A stretch of 64,000 nucleotides of DNA, taken from NCBI GenBank assembly GCA_963920765.1, contig OY987250.1:14066409-14130408 (forward strand), given 5' to 3'. Shown here piece by piece: positions 10,942 to 22,861 of this stretch (position 1 is its first letter; every line of letters starts with the position of its first letter). The notes beneath the pieces are model-generated. The model ran no database searches and was not told the DNA's origin. It worked only from the letters and a program-made list of their open reading frames with translations. The stretch is from Ulota crispa. Lineage: Eukaryota > Streptophyta > Bryopsida > Orthotrichales > Orthotrichaceae. A program made the position numbers and the translations under genes.

Positions 10942-11707
10942 ATTGATATATGTATCACCCTTTTAGACTATTCTACTACACCTACTGTATATGGCCAATA
11001 TTTACAATATTAAAGTTGGTGTGACCACATAAAAAACATTACTAATTTGAAAATACAAATTGACATAGAAATTGTAACTTAATTTTGTTTTTCTTAGCTC
11101 TACATCCCGTTCATAATATCAATTAAAAAATCTAAATTGTGTTAAGTTTTTTTAATTGACACTATGACCAAATTTGGAGCTTAAAAATAAAATTAAAGTT
11201 GCAATTTCTATGTCAAGTTGTATTCTCAAGTTAGAGATGTTTTGCTCGTGATTCACACCTACTAAACACCATATTTGTTATAATGAGAGAATGGGGACCT
11301 CTCAAAATAAATTTGTTAGGTTTTGACCAAAATCACCAATTTCCATCCAAAATCACCAATTTTCATTAAAATGAAAGATTTAAGCTCAAATCAAGATAAA
11401 TTGACATAAAACCATTCAATTTTAGGTCAAAATTGAAAGGCTTTATGTCAATTCAGCTCAAGGGACCAAATTTTTTCAATTTTAGGTCAAATTTGAAAGG
11501 TTATATGTTAATTTAGCTCGATTCAAGTTGAATTGACATAAAATCTTTTGTCGAATTGACATTTTTTTTTGAATTTCAAGTATTTTACCTCTCATTTCAC
11601 TGAAATATTCTCATTATAACAAATATGGTGTTACTACAATATCATAAATATTGGCCATATATAGGAAGTGTGGTAGAATAGTAAAAAAGGTTGGTACATA
11701 TATCAAT
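10942..11707. mobile_element. Non-autonomous element with about 85-bp terminal inverted repeats
   Basis: The left end ATTGATATATGTATCACCC and inward CTATTCTAC...TATGGCCAATATTTAC are repeated inverted at the right end (GTAAATATT-type, GGCCATATATAGGAAG, TACATATATCAAT). Further inverted segments occur inside (about 11040 against 11215). There is also a tandem pair of the TTCAATTTTAGGTCAAA unit at about 11408 and 11477. No transposase is visible and the superfamily is not assigned. Confidence 0.65.
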
Positions 11708-12348
11708 GCCCTTTATATATATATGTAGATTCATATATGCACATGTATGTGGATTAGAGAATGTAAAATCAACTTCTTCAAATCCTTTCCCATCCAATCA
11801 ATTCCTCACCAACAAAGTTATTTTCAAAACCAAATACTAAGATGAGCATGTTTGATTGAAGTATGGGAAATAAAAAAAATTAAAATTTGAGGCGTATCAA
11901 AGATGGAGAAGTGGTGGTAAAAAAATGGTTTTTTTTTGTTAAATCACAATTAGGAAGCTCTTAGAAAGCTCTTGTCGTCAATAGAAGAAATATTGAACAA
12001 GGAGTATTGATATAAAAATAAGGAAAAATTCAATTGTCAGTGCCTACTTGATTTGCGGCACTTCCAAAAAAAATTGTTCATATCATTATTAATTCATTAT
12101 TAAAGGCCCATCAGGTAGCTTAGAATCCACCACCACTCCAACTTAAAAAAGAAAGTAGGAACTTACAGAACGAAAAGAAGTCGGTAGTCATTTATGCTGA
12201 ACACGACATACACATGTGCGTGCAAAAGGTTCGAGGTAAAGTAGGCTACCAATTCACAATTTTTGATATTTTTTGTGTCCCAATTTGTAGCTTTCACAAC
12301 ACGTAACTTACTTTATTTTTAATTTCTAATTCGGTGAGGGATGGACTA
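11708..12348. other. AT-rich spacer, nothing recognised
   Basis: Contains a short TATATA stretch near 11715 and no supportable gene. Confidence 0.3.
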
Positions 12349-12744
12349 AGGTAGGAGACTCGAAAAGCGACCTGTCAGTTAACAAGTTACATAGGTAACC
12401 CAAGAATGAATATGAGGTGGTTTTTGAATGTATCTTTCTTAGTTTTAAAAGAAAAGTTGTTTTTATTGCAAGAGTCAATCACAAGTCTTGGATTCACTTA
12501 ATCTTTTTATACATTACAAGGGGACTATTTATGAGAAATCTAGAATCTTAAATAGGTACCTACTACAATTTTTTTTGAAAATTCATCAACAATTCAATAA
12601 TGCCTCAAAAAATAAAAAAAATATTGGGTTACATTTAGCATCCATTTCTCTTTGTCTGAAAATTACTCTTAAATCTTTTGGTTTGGGGAAGACCATGAAA
12701 AAGCAGATCAGCCTTTAAAGGGTTGCTTTTTGAGCCTCCTACCT
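12349..12744. mobile_element. TA-flanked element with AGGTAGGAG ends
   Basis: Left end AGGTAGGAGACTCGAAAAGC and the inverse of the right end AGGTAGGAGGCTCAAAAAGC match at 18 of 20 positions. TA flanks both sides. At 396 bp and without coding capacity, it is a MITE of the Tc1/mariner kind by target site. Confidence 0.75.
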
Positions 12745-12892
12745 TAAGTGTAGTAGAAGTAAAGGGTGAATAAGGTATCCCTACCCAACCCATTCTTGAG
12801 CGGCTTCTATTTCCACATCCTAAGTTTGAGATGTGAACTAAAAGTGCAGCAACAAACGCCACTTGCACAAGCAAGTCATGCCAAAAATCAGC

Positions 12893-13258
12893 TTAACCCC
12901 TAAACGTTGAGGAGGACGAAAAACGTCCTCTGGCTTTGAAAAAAGATATATGTGATTAAAAAAAAAGACGTTTTTCATCTGATTTTTTTAGAATTGACCA
13001 TAAACACATGGTCCATCATGGAAGACAAAAAATTACCTTTTGAAATGCATTCATCTTTTTTTGTAACCCAAATTGTGATGAGATTCAGAAACATGGTGTT
13101 AGCTCCCAAGCTGCCCTTCATGCAATTTTCATGAGGGCACCATGCACTGTTGACTTTTCCAGCTTTTTGAAGCAATACTACTGGTGCCCATGTGCAAAAC
13201 ACTATAGAATGCTACAAGCAAGGCAAGCCACGATGATCAATCCGTCCTTTAAGGTTAA
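12893..13258. mobile_element. piggyBac-type non-autonomous element, family 2
   Basis: Bounded by TTAACCCCTAAACG and the inverse of TTAACCTTAAAGG. A short GAGGACG...CGTCCTC hairpin lies just inside the left end. Internal sequence ACACATGGTCCATCATGGAA and ATGCAATTTTCATGAGGGCA is shared with the copy at 35294. Confidence 0.8.
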
Positions 13259-13467
13259 GAGCTAGTTTGTGAGAGTTGGGAGAGCTAGTTTGTGAGAGTT
13301 GGGATGGAGATTGTCAAGTGCATTTACAAACCCAAGCAATTTCTTTGTTAGTCTACTTCATTGTTATTATGCAGTAGCTTTTGGGTACTATGAGCTATGT
13401 TGAAGGTACTATGAGCTGTGTAGCTTCAATAGTAGCTTTTGGGTCTTATGAGATGTGACTTTGGCCT

Positions 13468-14055
13468 TTAACCCCTCCAAGCCCACGCACTTTCTTGAGT
13501 ATTTCAGAAATTGTTCTTAGATGAACAAAATGTCAACAATTTGATAAGTTGCATCAGTTTTTACTAAATTGTAACTGTATATATTCAAACTAGATATATT
13601 AGTGATCACATAGGAAAAGAAAACACAACAAGATCACTTATGGATTGAAAAATTATAACATTTGATCAAGAGGATGATAAAATTGTGAAAATGATTTGAA
13701 GTCTTTCAATCCTCTTCTCACATTTCAAATTTAAAATTGAGGATACCAAAAAAATATGAGTATATAAAATAAACATATGTAACCCTAATCAATTTAGGAC
13801 TTCTTAAAATCTACTCTACAACTTTTTAAATTAAATTTCTAATGTGATTGTTTCTCCAAATTCTAGTGTACGTTAGGCTCATTTCCAAGAGCTCTGAACA
13901 CTAGAAAGTGAAAGATTTGCAATCGACCCTTGCACAAAATCTTAAATAGAAAAATTATAATAAGTCATTATCAAGATCAGACTTGTGATACTAAAAAAAC
14001 TTAACAAGAACTTTAAAAGAACTTTAAAAAATCATTGTAATTAATCATGGAAAAA
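13468..14055. mobile_element. piggyBac-type family 1 element, right end unclear
   Basis: Starts TTAACCCCTCCAAGCCC and follows the family 1 order (AGATATATTAGTGATCACAT, CTTATGGATTGAAAAATTAT, TTTGAAGTCTTTCAATCCTC) to about 14000. No matching right TTAA end is found, so the element is truncated or overgrown by other sequence. The end given is approximate. Confidence 0.7.
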
Positions 14056-14902
14056 AATTTAGGCATCCCAAATTACAAACAACCCGTGATTTCACAACCG
14101 TACTGATTTTTTTACTGATTTTTTTCCTGAATTTTCCGAGACTTACCGGTACCCCAAAACCTTAAACGCTCGGGTATGGGTATACCTACCTTCGGTCTAT
14201 GGGTATGCCTACCTTAGGTCTATAAGTTTGAATCACTTATTTACTATGAGATCTATAAAATTCAGAATACTTCAAAACAAAAAGAACTTGTGAATATCAT
14301 CATATCTTAACATAATCATTATCCAAATACACTCCTCTACCATATGACATCAAATCCATATACATTTTACGGCAGTTATGAACTCTAAAATTACAATGTG
14401 CACTACACTGGCGCATCTTAGTCAAGTAGATGCATCACAAGAAACACACAAAAATGCAAAAATATAAAAAAGTGGACAATATTGCATAAAACATTCATGC
14501 AAAAAGGGTTCAGATAAAAGAAAAGAAAAGAGCTCAGATAAAATATATAGGGACGATCCTTAACTCCAAGACCATTAGAAGGCCAGCTCCTTAGCTAAGA
14601 GTTCATAAAAAACAAGTGCTTAGTCTCCCAGTTCAACATAAATAGGATCCAAATTTTGTAACTCACCATAAACAAAGTTTTCTCTCTTCTTCTTCCAGTT
14701 CCTCCCAACACACCGATTCTGCACACTAAACACTTTGCACATTCACCTGCAATGCACTCACTGCTTGGATCATTTTCTATATACATTGCTTTTGCACGTC
14801 TCCAAGATCTGAGCTCCGCTTGCAGCTCATGCAACAACAACTGCTGATCCTCACAACCGAGTGTACCAAATTTCTCGTCAATATCTGCTCAGAATGGAAG
14901 AG
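14056..14902. other. 3' flank of the CBSX3-type gene
   Basis: Holds a short duplicated GGTATGGGTATACCTACCTT motif near 14175-14215 and the probable 3' untranslated region of the CBSX3-type gene near 14600-14902. No other gene is seen. Confidence 0.4.
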
Positions 14903-17368
14903 CTAGTAGCCACCCTGAATGTAAGAGCTCAGGCGCTGCAGCTCCTCACGGTGCTCATGCACCACAGCACGTACCACATCACCAATAGACACCATGCCCT
15001 TCATTCCTTTGTCCTCCACCACGGGAATGTGCCGAATACGATTCTCTGCACAAATCCAAACCATCTCAATGCACCTGTAAACTTGCTAAGAGCAAAAATT
15101 TCAGTGAACTTTGGAGAGTATTTGAACAGTAGCTTCAAAGCAAACACCCCTCCCGCTGATTCATATCAACGTCTCCCTAAACCCTAAATCCTATGATGTC
15201 TTCACAGGCTAAACTTGCTAAAGAATCTTGATGAACATTTAAACTCGACTTTGGAAGAACAAACCCTACATAATGATACTGTCCAATTTAGATGAAATGA
15301 ATGGTAGAAACTACTTTCTTGTCGTAGAAAAAAAGCCAATAAAACATGCACAACAAGCACCCCCATTACAGACAGAAGCTGACGGGTTCCTACCGGTCAT
15401 TAGCTTCATAGCGTGCAGCACTTTGGTATCCAAGCTCACTGTGATGAGTTTGTTCTGCAAGCCAGGACCAAAATACGATATTATCATCAATCAAATCGGA
15501 CTTCTCATAAACGAGATCTGTTACTTTCTTATGAAAACAATTTGAATCCAATTTAGATTGCACAGGTCAAATCAACAAGGTCTAAACTGGAACTAACCTA
15601 AATTATAACTTGAGGTGAGATTCAACAATCCCATGAGATTTTGGAGTTTTTCATTGGAGGAAAAAGTGTTCAATATACACCTTGAGAAAATAGTTTGGAA
15701 CCTACATCTCTAAAATAAAATGTATTCAGTATACCACATAGGAGCCATTTAAGCATCGCCATGTCATTCTCATTCTTGTGAGTTGGAATACAATGTGAAC
15801 AGGATCATACATAACGAGTTAAAACAGATGAAACATGACGTTTGGATCAAAATGTAAGGATTTCTACTCTTCTCAAGATTGTTTCTTCAACCTGTGCAAT
15901 CTTAAGACAAAGCTTGGAAAAACAGAAAGACGAATAGAGCACCATCATCAATACAAGAGACCTCTGCAATAAAAAGAGAACTGACTCGGAGCCAAGCCAA
16001 ACTATACCTCTTCAGTCATGATGTCTCCAACTTTTGTTGTCTTCGAAGATCTACCCTGTACAATGATCTTCCGAAGATAATCTGCACACGACACAAACAA
16101 GTTTTCCATCAAAATATGCTCATAAACCAACTCTCAAAACACACATTTGCACTTTGAAGTGCTTGTCATGGTCCCAACAACCTGTAAATTGTAAGATTTT
16201 AAGACAGTTTCAAGTTCTATCACAGTAGAAAATGCTTCCATGAGAAACCTTATAAACGGTTGAAGGGAAGCGCTAGGCTTATACTTAAGGCATCTTTACT
16301 TCAACAATCCATGGCTTCTTCATAACGTATCCAAATAATACACATACGAATGAGTTATAATTAGTCTCAAATATGGAGAACCACACAAATCCGAAACCCT
16401 GAGTGAAAACTACTGAAACAACTGAAAGCCATAGGAATGGATTCCCATCTTAGCAAAGGAAAGTAAACAAGTCAACAACGCAATGTCTACAATAAGAACA
16501 TCACTTGAAATCTTCAAGACTGGAGCTAGGGTTCAACACATGCAATAGTACAGCTCAATGCTCAGGATTAGGGTTTGAACTCACCTCTTTCAGTGATAAT
16601 GCCAGCAAGCTTCCTCTCTGATCCCGGCTTCACCACCAACAATGCACCAACATTGTTTGCAGTCATCTGCAAAAGGAAACAGTCAAGATGCAATGAGCTC
16701 CAGTAGGGCAAAGGATAAGGTAGAAGCACCCAAAAGTGACACTAGCCGTTTACTGACATCTATAAATAAACCTAAAGCTAAGCGCTCCTGCATCCAAACA
16801 AGACATGCAAGTTAACACAAAGGAACAGAAATTGTGTAGGTGGCGGTTTATGGTTGGATGTGACATGGTCTGGGGAGTTACCTTCAACAATTCGTAATTT
16901 ATTCATACAATCTCAGAAAATTCCAAAAACAAATTTGCTTGCATCTGTACCCCATTTCCTAACAAGCCCATGCCATTAGACTCTCAAAAGACCCTCCAAA
17001 TTACCACATCTGAAGTAAGTGTCACATTTAGGTGCTTCAACCTTACATAAAATGGCTTTCGAGAACGTTGAAAAACTTTAATGAAGAAGCAGTAACATGC
17101 TTACTGATTTCACGGCATCGTACACTGTATCATCCACGCTACACCACAACCAAGAGCCATCAGCCTTGTGGCCCTTCTCCTTGATGATGTCAGCAATGGT
17201 GGTGCTCTCAAACCCGTGCTCCTCCAAGCGCTCTCTCTTGCTGGGCTGTCCCGACTCCTGCCGCGTCTGAATGTCGAAAGAAAAGGGTGCCGCTACTCGG
17301 ACGTGCCGCAGCACACTCCCAGAGAGTGCGCGTCCTTGAGCCTGCGCCAGTCTCACAAGCCCTTGCAT
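14903..17368 (-). CDS. CBSX3: CBSX3-type mitochondrial CBS-domain protein, complete, five exons
   Basis: Exons at 17368-17105, 16666-16585, 16081-16008, 15454-15394 and 15045-14903, all with GT-AG borders and matching phases, give 207 residues; the Arabidopsis protein is of the same length. ATG 17368 begins MQGLVRLAQ as in the family, although the frame is open further upstream. Residues 1-45 are a basic, acid-poor presequence expected to target mitochondria. Then come ESTTIADIIKEKG, GSWLWCSVDDTVYDAVKS, NNVGALLVVKPG and ITERDYLRKI (first CBS motif), then VGDIMTEENKLITV, NRIRHIPVVED and MVSIGDVVRAVVHEHREE (second CBS motif), ending YIQGGY. In Arabidopsis, CBSX3 binds and activates mitochondrial thioredoxin o and so influences redox state; a similar role is inferred here. 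All key motifs are intact, so it is probably functional. The introns carry no obvious large insert. Confidence 0.95.
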
Positions 17369-17489
17369 GGTGCTGCCTCGACACAACACAAACTCACTCC
17401 TGCCGTAACCCCCGCCCCCGAACACCCCGATCGTCAAAAACCCTAAACAGGAAGAATTCCTGTTGAGGACATTCAAAGTCTGCTTGCTC

Positions 17490-18570
17490 ACGATCTCTCA
17501 CTTCAACGTCCACATGACAATGCAAGTTGCACACAAAACTCCAAACCCTGAACCAAAATCAAATCAGGTCTGTAAGTTACTTCTCGCGCTCACAAGCACC
17601 ACAGCAGTAGTCACAATGGCAATGACGGCCTCGCAAGAACTACACGGCATGCTTTACATTAAAATCAAATCTGGTCCCTCGATCACCTCTCGCACTCACA
17701 AGCACCACAACAGAAGTCGCAATGGCAATGCGAGTTGCGAACAAATCTCCAAACCTTCTTTCAAAACCTACACTTAAGTCAAATCAGGTCCCTGAATAAC
17801 TTCTGGCACTCACAAGCACCACAGCAGCAGTCGCGATGGCAATGCGAGTTGCACACAAAACTCCGAACCCTTGTTTCAGAACCTAAACCGAAGTCAAATC
17901 AGGTCTCTAAGTCACTTCTCGCACTCACAAGCACCACAACGGAAATCGCGAAAGCAATGGCGGTGTTGCAAGAACTACACGGCCTACTTTCAACCTTACA
18001 CTAAAATAAAATCAGGTGCTTCGATCACCTCTCGCACTCACAAGCACCACAATGGCAGCCGCGATGGCAATGCAAAATGCACAAAACTCCAAAGCTTCTT
18101 TCAAAAACTAAACTAAAGTCAAATCAGGTCTCTAAATCATTTCTGGCACTCACAAGCACCACAACAGAAGTCGCGATGGCAATGACGGTCAAATCAGATC
18201 CTTCGATCACCTCTCGCACTTACAAGCACTACAATGGCAATGCCAGTTGCACACAAAACTCTAAGCCTTCTTTCAAGCCCTAAACCACAATCAGATCAGG
18301 TCCCTAAATCACTTCTCATACTCACCAACACAACAACAGGAGTCACGACGACAACGTGAGTGCCGCAAGAGTAACAAGCCCTGTTTCAGAACCTACACTC
18401 TCAAGTCCAAATGAGGTCCCTAAACCACCTCGCTCACTCACAAACTCAACAACAGGAGTCGCGACGATAGTGTGAGTGCCGTACCGTGATTCAAAACCTG
18501 CAACAAACTCAGGTCGATAAAAGGAAGCTCCACTTGCGAGTACCACGCTCAGCAGCAGCGACTCTTGATA
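17490..18570. repeat. Minisatellite of about 112 bp, roughly nine units, upstream of CBSX3
   Basis: The unit core CACTCACAAGCACCACA recurs about every 105-115 bp (near 17590, 17694, 17808, 17923, 18035, 18149, then degenerate copies near 18226, 18318 and 18433). Accompanying blocks are TCAAATCAGGTC and GTCGCGATGGCAATG. Units vary and some are shortened. It begins about 120 bp upstream of the CBSX3 start codon and ends about 95 bp before the piggyBac element. Open frames in it are repeat artefacts. Confidence 0.85.
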
Positions 18571-20450
18571 AGTTAACAATGGAAGCTCCAGAGGATTGAA
18601 GGCGAGAAGAGGCGCTTGTATGGCAAGAATGGGGGAAGAGTGCCTGGGGTCCAGAAAAGGCTCCTTAACCCCTAAGCGCCCAGCTCAGGAACCGCATTTT
18701 ACTGGGGAACTTGACCTCGGGGGGTATAAAAGCATGTAGTGTAGTGGAAAATCGGTTCCACGAGTTTCAAACGTTGAAATCGACTCTTCACTGGATGCTT
18801 CAGTCTTGGTGAAAATTTCCTGAAGTTTCACCGTGTAGATCAGTTTATTATAAAGGTCAAACTTCGTTGAAAGTTTGGTTCGGGGGTGATATTTTGGACA
18901 GTCAGCGTAGTTCGTGGCCTGTTTGATTCATCTACAGGGGGGCTTTGACTCTGAGATTTTTAGAGTCAGTTTAGGGAGGGGTCAGTTGTGCCCTCAAATT
19001 TTCAGGAAATTTGGAGCTCATCTACAAAGCCAAAGCACTCCCCAAAAAGCAAGTGTGTCTAGAACTCCCACCGAGAAGCATGTCCAGGCAGACTGACAGG
19101 CTAGCTGCTTGGCTGGTGATTGTGGGTACGCATGCTCCATGTTAGATTTCCCGCGTAAAAAAAATAACCGTTGCGCCAGCTGAATCACGGTTTAGGCGGT
19201 CAAGCAGGGCTTCCACATTTTGGGTGTCAGTCGCCGTTTCCTTGCACCCTCGGTAGGATGTGGTAACTCCGACCTTCTTGATTTGGGTAGTTATAGAATT
19301 GCCACAAAGCACCGTCTCTTGCTACTTTCTTCTTCGATGCAATGGCCCGGACAGCCACTGCTTGTACTTACGTGGGCTTTGTGAATTTAGTAGTTCTCCA
19401 CGCAATTGTGGAAATTGAGGTGAAGCCTTCAGAAACGGGGTCCATGTCCTTCGAGGTCTGCAGTTTTGGGATTGACTGACTTACCTTCTCAGTATTGGCG
19501 GTTCAATCCACGACAAGGAACACGACGCGCAGTTCCATATATGCGATACGCAGATTGAAGTGTATGAACAAAGGAGAAGGGGCAACTCCATTGTTGAAAG
19601 GAAAAAAGTGGGAGAGCAGCATAGTCGTTGTCACTCTTCCTACATGCTTGCAATGGCTTTGGGTCAATGCAGAAAGAAGGAAAAACTTGCATGACGAGCT
19701 CCATGAATAGCTCAGGCTCTCTTCTCGACATAAACTTACCATGACCAATCGTGTCCAGGCAGACAAAAAGAATCGCTCATCAGTATTCATTATGTCAAAC
19801 TACCCTACCAATGCAAACATTGTACTACAAAATTAACAAGCCTAGTGCTCAGTCTGCAAGGCGTATGAAAGAGCTTGTGGAATTGCGGGGCCGGGTTACT
19901 TTGTCTGAAGCTAAGCAATGCCTTCACTCCTAGGTGTACTATTGTGCTCTCCCAACTACTGAGTCACAAAAAATGTAATCCAGAGGACTCTGAATGCTGG
20001 CTCAGCAGTCCAGCTCCGAATCCTTGTTGCACACCTGATGCTCTCAGTGTCATGGACACGGAAAAGCAACGCTTGAAATCCGTCATGCCTGGGGTGGTTG
20101 CCTAAACTATGTCCCACTCTACAAAAAATCGGGACCTGCACCAACACAAACATACAGGAAATGAGGTACTGTCTCTTGCTTCATATTTGGTACACCCCCA
20201 CGGCATCTCAACCGCCCCTGCAAAAACTAGGAGAATTACAGTACCATAACATCCTACAGTAATACAGCTTGCTGAACCAACAGAAGGGGGGTACCAACAT
20301 ACCAGCCTGCAAATAGAGAGCGGTTGCTGAAGCGAAGTGCCGTTCTCAAGTACGTGGAGGTCGCAGTACACATAGAGCCTATTTACAATAGGTGTGCACT
20401 TTTAGAAAACATGTATCCGTGCACATAGCAGCACCACTACATATATTGCA

Positions 20451-22088
20451 TCAAAATTTGGTTTTCTGTTTACAAACAATGCACCTTCTCCACAACCTTG
20501 GATGTAGGCTACTGTAATGGATTGCTCCTGGGTGACTGAGACACTGAACTCTACATGTCAAAGGCACATCTAGCCATGGTGCAATCAAGGAGTTTGCCAC
20601 TTCCATATGGTAAGGTAGTCTCTTACGATATACGTTCTCCTTGCAAGTGAGACAATCATGTTTGAATATCACCCAGGAGTTGTTCAACCAGCAGTCCACC
20701 ACAAAAAACAAGTGCTTGTGCCACCATTTGTGGGACTGGAATTGCATCGTATACTCGGTGCGCATCTAGTTGACAACGTCGACTCCCTGCATATTCGTTT
20801 GGTATTCCACTTATTGGGGACTCGATGGAACCGCCTCTCGCACACTCGCAAGCCACCGCATGGAATGTGCACCTTCTGCTACCGGATCTGCTGAGGTAGA
20901 CAATATATAGACAGGTTTGGAGTCATACCAGCATGTCGCAGCCATCCGACGTTGAGCGTGCATCCCCCAAATCACCGTCCCTCGAGGATGCTGGCCTTTC
21001 TTCTTCTCCAAGATAGAAGAAGGGAGACCAATGCAGTTTTCCCTCACCGTTCCGATAGCCCATATGCCCCTCCGGTACAAATCCTCAAAAAGCTTGGGGG
21101 AAGTGAAGAAATTGTCACACACAACGGTGTGACCAACATCACCTAATCCTTGTCTTAGCTCACGCACTACACGTTCCCCTTGCCCAACATCATGAACACC
21201 AGATGCCTCCACATACGGTTGTAGGTTGTAGATGTATCAAGAAGGGTTACACATCGTAGCAAAAAATTTAAAGTCATACTTTGTGGGCTTCGTCGACATG
21301 TATTGCCTGAACCCTGAACAATGACCTCAATATCCAACCATGATCTCATCCACTGTGATGAACTTATTGGGATTATAAAATGCTTAGCTCTTCATAACAA
21401 AATTAACAATCAGCCACCTCACCTTTGCTAGTTTGTCAAACTCCAAGGAGGCTTGATCTATTGCAATCTTGCTATTATCAACCAAATGAATGCAACGTAA
21501 TAACAACTCAAACCGATTACGTGTAAAACAACGAAGGATCACCAAGCACTACATGAAACCATCTCGTCTCCAGTAGTCACGGATGGAAGACAACAACTTG
21601 ATGTCCATAAGGATAGCCATCCCAAAGAACGCCTGAATCTCCAGAGGACATGTTGGTACCTAGTGAGGACCACTGTTGGTCCCTTGTGACCGACCGGTGC
21701 CTTGCTGTGAGGCGTACAAATTAGTCTATTCAACAATGCGTTGAACTATTGCTTGATCACACCACATGTCAAAAAATTTGACCGCCTCACGCCTTCATCA
21801 TGTCACTGGATTCTTTGGTCCTACAGGGGACCCATGAAATACCACAAGATCTTCTAGCAGCGTTGTTTCCTGGCTTTGCTAGAAGCTGTCTTAGTACCAA
21901 GCACGGAACTCCATGTCGTCTAAAGCCCCCAACTCTTCGTAATGGCCTATCTCATGTCTAAGGTCAACATGTCCTTCAGAATGAGTAGTGTCAAAATCAG
22001 TATAATCAAGGGACAACGCGTTGCCGACAAAGTCGCACCAGTCCACTTGCCAGTTACAGTCAGAGCTTGAGTTGCTTCCAGCACCCAT
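20451..22088 (-). pseudogene. piggyBac transposase, one frame with about twelve stops
   Basis: Reading from ATG 22088 in one frame gives about 545 codons; insect piggyBac has 594. The N-terminus is acidic (DFDTTHSEGH, ELGALDDMEF), as usual. Then come TNLYASQQ, EIQAFFGMAI, RNRFELLLRCIHLVDN and the catalytic landmarks. The first Asp is in TVDEIMVGY (codon 21348-21350), followed by RQYMSTKPTKYDFKFFA. The second is in CDNFFTSP (21114-21116), followed by GTVREN and GLPSSI. The third is in MQGVDVVN (20778-20780), followed by SHKWWHKHLFF. The spacing of the first two is 78 residues, as in piggyBac. A cysteine-bearing tail (CRVQC, CIVCK) ends the frame. About twelve stops interrupt it (examples TAG at 20766-20768, and TGA directly after MVGY), but no frameshift was needed from end to end. 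It cannot make an active enzyme as it stands. Confidence 0.9.
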
Positions 22089-22861
22089 CAGTGTATTCTA
22101 GAATCCGTGGCTCCCCGGCTCTTCAGGTTCTTGCATTTCCTTTGGATTTTGTTCTGCGATTGCCAAAAGAGGTCGTGAACTGTAGCCTTCAAGAGGTTCT
22201 TGTTTGTTTTGCCCACCCGACTGTTGCCCCATAGGCCGACCCTCTTTGGATCCAGCTCCGACATCATCCCCTCAAAATGTAGATGACGGGGTAATCTGGC
22301 CGGATCACTCGCCTTTTCTTGCCCATAGATAGCATGTTCAAGCTCTCCATTGAGTCTTTGAGTAGGGAATTCAGGTACCCCGTTGCTGCTAAAATGCCCT
22401 GAACGAGCATTTGAAGGACAAAGCAAAATCGTATCTCTCTTGACTAGCATACCGTCATCTGCCACAGGACCGTCTGAAGGATACAATCCACAATCCAAAG
22501 CACGGACTTTCCTCCCTCCCATATTTCTGGAGAACATGACAAAATAATATTGGATGCGATGTTCTTGCCAGCGTTGCCTCGATTCTATAGCAAACTCATG
22601 CAGACCTCCCCAATTGCTTGGACAATATCTGAGGACAAGAAGTGGAACCCACACAACAGCGGGCAAATCTCTCATTGAGATGGCACCAAAGGGTCCAGTT
22701 AGAGCCGGGAAGATTCCCTCGATGCCGTCGATGTGGTCTTTGTCTAGCCATGCCTGAACACAAGCTATGGCAGCAAGAGCGCTGTCCAGGGCAGTTAGTG
22801 GTTGCGGAGGAATCACCCGACCTTTGGGTTCAACCCTGCCATACCTAGAACATACATGCAT
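22088..22861 (-). CDS. 257-codon open frame of unknown function inside the piggyBac element
   Basis: ATG at 22861; the TGA stop overlaps the transposase ATG as TGATG, in a different frame. The predicted protein has aromatic-rich stretches (AVVWVPLLVLRYCPSNWGG, QYYFVMFSRNMGG) and a basic C-terminus (NKIQRKCKNLKSRG). I recognise no domain. It is the longest uninterrupted frame in the element, which is notable because the transposase beside it is full of stops. It may be an accessory protein, the decayed N-terminal part of a longer transposase, or a chance frame. Confidence 0.4.
   Translation of the reverse strand: MHVCSRYGRVEPKGRVIPPQPLTALDSALAAIACVQAWLDKDHIDGIEGIFPALTGPFGAISMRDLPAVVWVPLLVLRYCPSNWGGLHEFAIESRQRWQEHRIQYYFVMFSRNMGGRKVRALDCGLYPSDGPVADDGMLVKRDTILLCPSNARSGHFSSNGVPEFPTQRLNGELEHAIYGQEKASDPARLPRHLHFEGMMSELDPKRVGLWGNSRVGKTNKNLLKATVHDLFWQSQNKIQRKCKNLKSRGATDSRIH

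Noticed and set aside
17463-18283. Several plus-strand frames with repeated KSNQV and TSTT words
   Set aside because: Products of the 112-bp minisatellite, changing frame from unit to unit.
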